This document shows positions 61,495-64,000 of a stretch of DNA of 64,000 bases, piece by piece. The stretch's first letter is position 1. Each line of letters starts with the position of its first letter. The position numbers were made by a program, and so were the translations under genes. Below the pieces are notes generated by a model. That model saw nothing but the letters and a program-made list of their open reading frames with translations, searched no databases and was not told where the DNA came from. Source of the stretch: Mucor racemosus (taxonomy: Eukaryota; Mucoromycota; Mucoromycetes; Mucorales; Mucoraceae); assembly GCA_027405735.1 (NCBI GenBank), contig JAPEHQ010000005.1:1922001-1986000 (forward strand). The letters run 5' to 3'.

Positions 61495-62345
61495 GAAACA
61501 TGCATTTTTTTAACAGGAAAACCGTCTGTCATATCATACATTCATTCAAAAATTACAAAAGCGAGCCCGTAGAGCGATGGCATAATTGAGCATAGTAAGA
61601 TTGAATAGCTAAGTCTTTTATTCTATGGTATATATCTAAGTTTCAAATAAAAAGACATTCTTTTTTAACTTTTCGTATATTTAACCACGTACCATCTGAA
61701 AATTCAGACTTTGTAGCGGACATTTTTCGGGGATCATTTTATCCTTACCAACACTCATGATTTTGATCAAAAAACAGAAAAATCAATTTTTGATACCAAA
61801 ATCAACGTTTAAATATACTACATTGTGAGAGAAAATTGTAGCCATAGCTAATATACATCTTATAAAAGTTTAATATTAAATGTTAAGTAATAAAACTTTG
61901 TACTTTTGGCCCAAAAACGGTTTTTTGATTAAAGGATTTTCATGTAATATTTTGCAATAAATATATTTTTCATTTTCTATTGATCAAATAGAGCGCTAAA
62001 TTCTCTATATGTGTATATTTTTTGTTTTTATAATTGGTAGTATAACTAACTCTAGATTTGCAAAATCAGAAAAAAAAAATTAAAAAATGTCAAAATTGAT
62101 GATCTGGACAAAAATAATTTTTGAAATTAATATTCCGCGCATAAGCCCTGTAAGTCTTAAAAATAAGAAATTTTTCGATATTTGAGAACTTTTTCAAGAA
62201 TTTACGATGCAGTACCCCCCTTGACTCAAGCTTAATTACTATAAATCTTTATACATGTTAATATTGTGTGGTAGTTTATTTGGTTATAATATAGTCTGAC
62301 TTTATAGTTATTGCGTTAGAGGTGATTTATATTAAGTTTTAGTCT
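61495..62345 (+). repeat. Dispersed repeat R2, copy 5
   Basis: Uninterrupted, running from TTTTTTAACAGGAAAACC to TTAAGTTTTAGTCT, so it shows the full extent of the family (about 850 bp). No ORF. Confidence 0.8.
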
Positions 62346-62762
62346 TGAACAACTGTATAATAAAAACAAGATATCGTTTATTTAGATATAAAAGTATGGC
62401 CTTTTATATTGATTTGACATTGAGATCCTAAGATGTAATTTAAGTCATTCTTAAACCATTAAATCTGTTTGATAGTAATCTATGGGTGGAATTGAATCAA
62501 TCATGATTTAACCGTGCTTGCGGAACATGTGAGTTGTTTTGTTTCAATGCTGCGCTAAATGTGCTTGTATGTTGATTTGATAGCTACTTGATTGATTAAT
62601 CGCTGGAATGAAATAATACGGTGTCGTAATTGAGGTCCAAGCGTTCTTGTTAGTTGTTGGATAAACTTAGTACGCTAGGAGTTTCTTATATCCGATATCA
62701 AGACTTTGCACTTCAATATATTATGTTGTAGTCAATAGATTGTAAGATGAATTAATACTGTA
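62346..62762. other. Mosaic of short dispersed repeats
   Basis: 62346-62402 matches 17467-17527. About 62455-62605 matches, in reverse complement, 3209-3445 of inverted repeat I. The rest is unassigned. The last bases, TACTGTAG, could act as a splice acceptor for the open frame that follows. Confidence 0.5.
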
Positions 62763-62951
62763 GGAGATGATAACGTATGGTACTTGGTGGAGTACAACAA
62801 AGCCTATTTCCATTTGAAGCATTTCGAGCAAGCACACAAGCATGCTTTCAATGTTTTCATCGAGTGCCAAGTAGAAAATTGCTACAAAAAATTAATCAAG
62901 CAAGCCAAAGCAACTAATGCCCTGAAAAAAGCGCAATTCAAGCGAGCCTAA
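62763..62951 (+). pseudogene. Orphan exon-like frame, possibly TPR-derived
   Basis: A 62-codon open frame in GC-richer DNA, preceded by a plausible acceptor TACTGTAG and ended by TAA. It reads DNVWYLVEYNKAYFHLKHFE, QAHKHAFNVFIECQ and a lysine-rich tail. The spacing of Trp, Tyr, Ala and Leu is like a tetratricopeptide repeat pair. No start or partner exon is nearby and repeats surround it, so it looks like a captured terminal exon. The family cannot be named safely. Confidence 0.4.
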
Positions 62952-63004
62952 GCATGGGGCTCGCTTGCCTGCTTATACTCGCACTGCTCAATTGCGATCA
63001 CTAC

Positions 63005-63307
63005 CGAAAGGTCGGTATTGTCACACTTGACATTAATCCCTTATGGGCAATGCTCTGCATGATTTACCCCTTGAAATATTAAATCAACAACAATGTACTC
63101 AAAACTAGACGATTACTAAATATAACTCCATTCAAGTCTCATGGTATCCAAGTCCTTCAAATAACTATAAATACCCTCATACTTTTTCAATTATTTTAAA
63201 TCTTCACAAATATTTTGTAATAAAAACTTTAGCTGATTATAATTGTATTTCTACTGCTTTCATTTTATATTTTTTTATTTTAGTAAACAACTTCGTTATT
63301 TACTGCA
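63005..63307 (-). mobile_element. LTR family R1, truncated copy 4
   Basis: Matches the TGCAGTAAATAAC end and about 300 bp of R1. The other end is missing and abuts the GC-rich DNA after the orphan exon. Confidence 0.7.
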
Positions 63308-63525
63308 TAATCAATAAATATTGATCCAAATGGGCCGAAAATTTCAAAATATATGTTACAGCTATAATATTGTTATTCAAAATTAATTCTTTAACATCCT
63401 GTTGATTTGCTTGTTAAATGTTAGGAATCAAACACCAACTTTGTTCAAGTGGGGGTATGTAGCATAATAGACCATTTCAATTTAGAAGTTGTGCTAAACC
63501 AGTCAAAACCAGACTATGTGTTAAT
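63308..63525 (+). repeat. Dispersed repeat J, copy 2
   Basis: Matches 41228-41410, including AATCAATAAATATTGATCC. It lies directly before an F LTR, as in copy 1. Confidence 0.6.
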
Positions 63526-63824
63526 TGATTTATCGAAAGGTAAACGTAGTATAAAATCAATCAAATGAAAAAGTGCCGTTTTATTATGAGCTTATAGAGA
63601 GGGTTTATATACTAATTGGATGAATACATGAAATGTGAATAATAACATAGTTAGAATGAGAATATGGATATTGTATTAATATAATAGAATCGCGGTCCTG
63701 TCATTTAATAATAGAATGATGATAGACGCGTGGAATTCAGCATTGTCTGACTTGCATGTTAAATATCATGGTTTGACAGATGTTCTAAATTGGTAATTCG
63801 GTAATTGCTAGTTTTGATAGATCA
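63526..63824 (+). mobile_element. LTR family F, copy after repeat J
   Basis: 299 bp starting TGATTTATCGAAAGG and ending TTTTGATAGATCA. The flanks (TTAAT and GCCAA) are not a duplication, as expected if the left flank is internal retroelement sequence (J) and not target DNA. Confidence 0.75.
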
Positions 63825-64000
63825 GCCAAAATTAATGAGCAAACGTCCTCTTTATGTATAATCAAAGTTACAGTGCAATATACTCTACATCTTTTTATTT
63901 TTTTTTATTTCAAATATTGATTTAAACAAGTGCAAGCAAATAAGTATCAGAAAATTGCAACTTTTTGTATTATAAAACGAATTGTTTTATTAGGTGGTCA
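63825..64000. other. End of window, nothing recognised
   Basis: AT-rich sequence with no supported feature. Confidence 0.4.

Overview
The window looks like nuclear DNA of a filamentous fungus, most likely a Mucoromycota (Mucorales-type) genome. It is very AT-rich. Its genes are split by short spliceosomal introns, mostly about 50-100 bp. The proteins are typical fungal housekeeping proteins: Set1, Rsp5, Met30, Rae1, TFIIA-gamma, Iah1. The space between genes is packed with decayed transposable elements. No species can be named from the sequence alone.

Layout. 1-10.6 kb is a repeat nest. Two near-identical inverted arms (about 1.3-3.4 kb and 7.0-9.4 kb) enclose a dead Tc1/mariner-like transposase, a captured dynein-intermediate-chain exon, a dispersed repeat, a hAT-type MITE and solo LTRs. 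10.7-15.3 kb holds an amino-acid/GABA-type permease, a Bsd2/Ndfip-type ubiquitin-ligase adaptor with a PPTY motif, and a small conserved-looking protein of unknown function. 15.8-18.2 kb is again repeats. 20.1-27.2 kb has three minus-strand genes: a BAHD-type acyltransferase, an Iah1-type ester hydrolase only 100 bp away, and the histone H3K4 methyltransferase Set1. 27.9-41.4 kb is a second repeat nest: Tc1 remnants, several solo LTRs, a Ty3/Gypsy pol remnant interrupted by another LTR, and one tRNA-Leu(UAA). 42.3-56.7 kb is gene-rich: TFIIA small subunit, a bHLH transcription factor, Rsp5/NEDD4 ligase, Met30/sconB F-box-WD40 protein and Rae1/Gle2. 58-64 kb is a third repeat nest with a second large inverted repeat whose ends read CACTACGGCC, plus captured gene fragments.

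How genes connect. Rsp5 binds PPxY adaptors such as Bsd2, and the Rsp5 system controls permease turnover. All three kinds of protein are encoded here, although Rsp5 lies more than 30 kb from the other two. Met30 is an SCF receptor that controls sulfur metabolism in other fungi. The acyltransferase-esterase pair could make and break esters.

Most interesting signals. (1) The repeat in the inverted arms has a third, diverged copy at 15.8-17.1 kb, and a short ORF shared by all three shows a strong third-codon-position bias, as expected of a once-functional, unrecognised protein. (2) At least ten LTR-like insertions carry TG...CA ends and 4-5 bp target duplications, and their nesting gives a relative order of events. 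(3) A 487-bp hAT-like MITE with an 8-bp target duplication is filled with GCTCG/CGAGC motifs. (4) Introns split the catalytic cysteine codon of Rsp5 and fall inside the PPTY motif of its adaptor. All gene models were spliced by eye and need transcript support.
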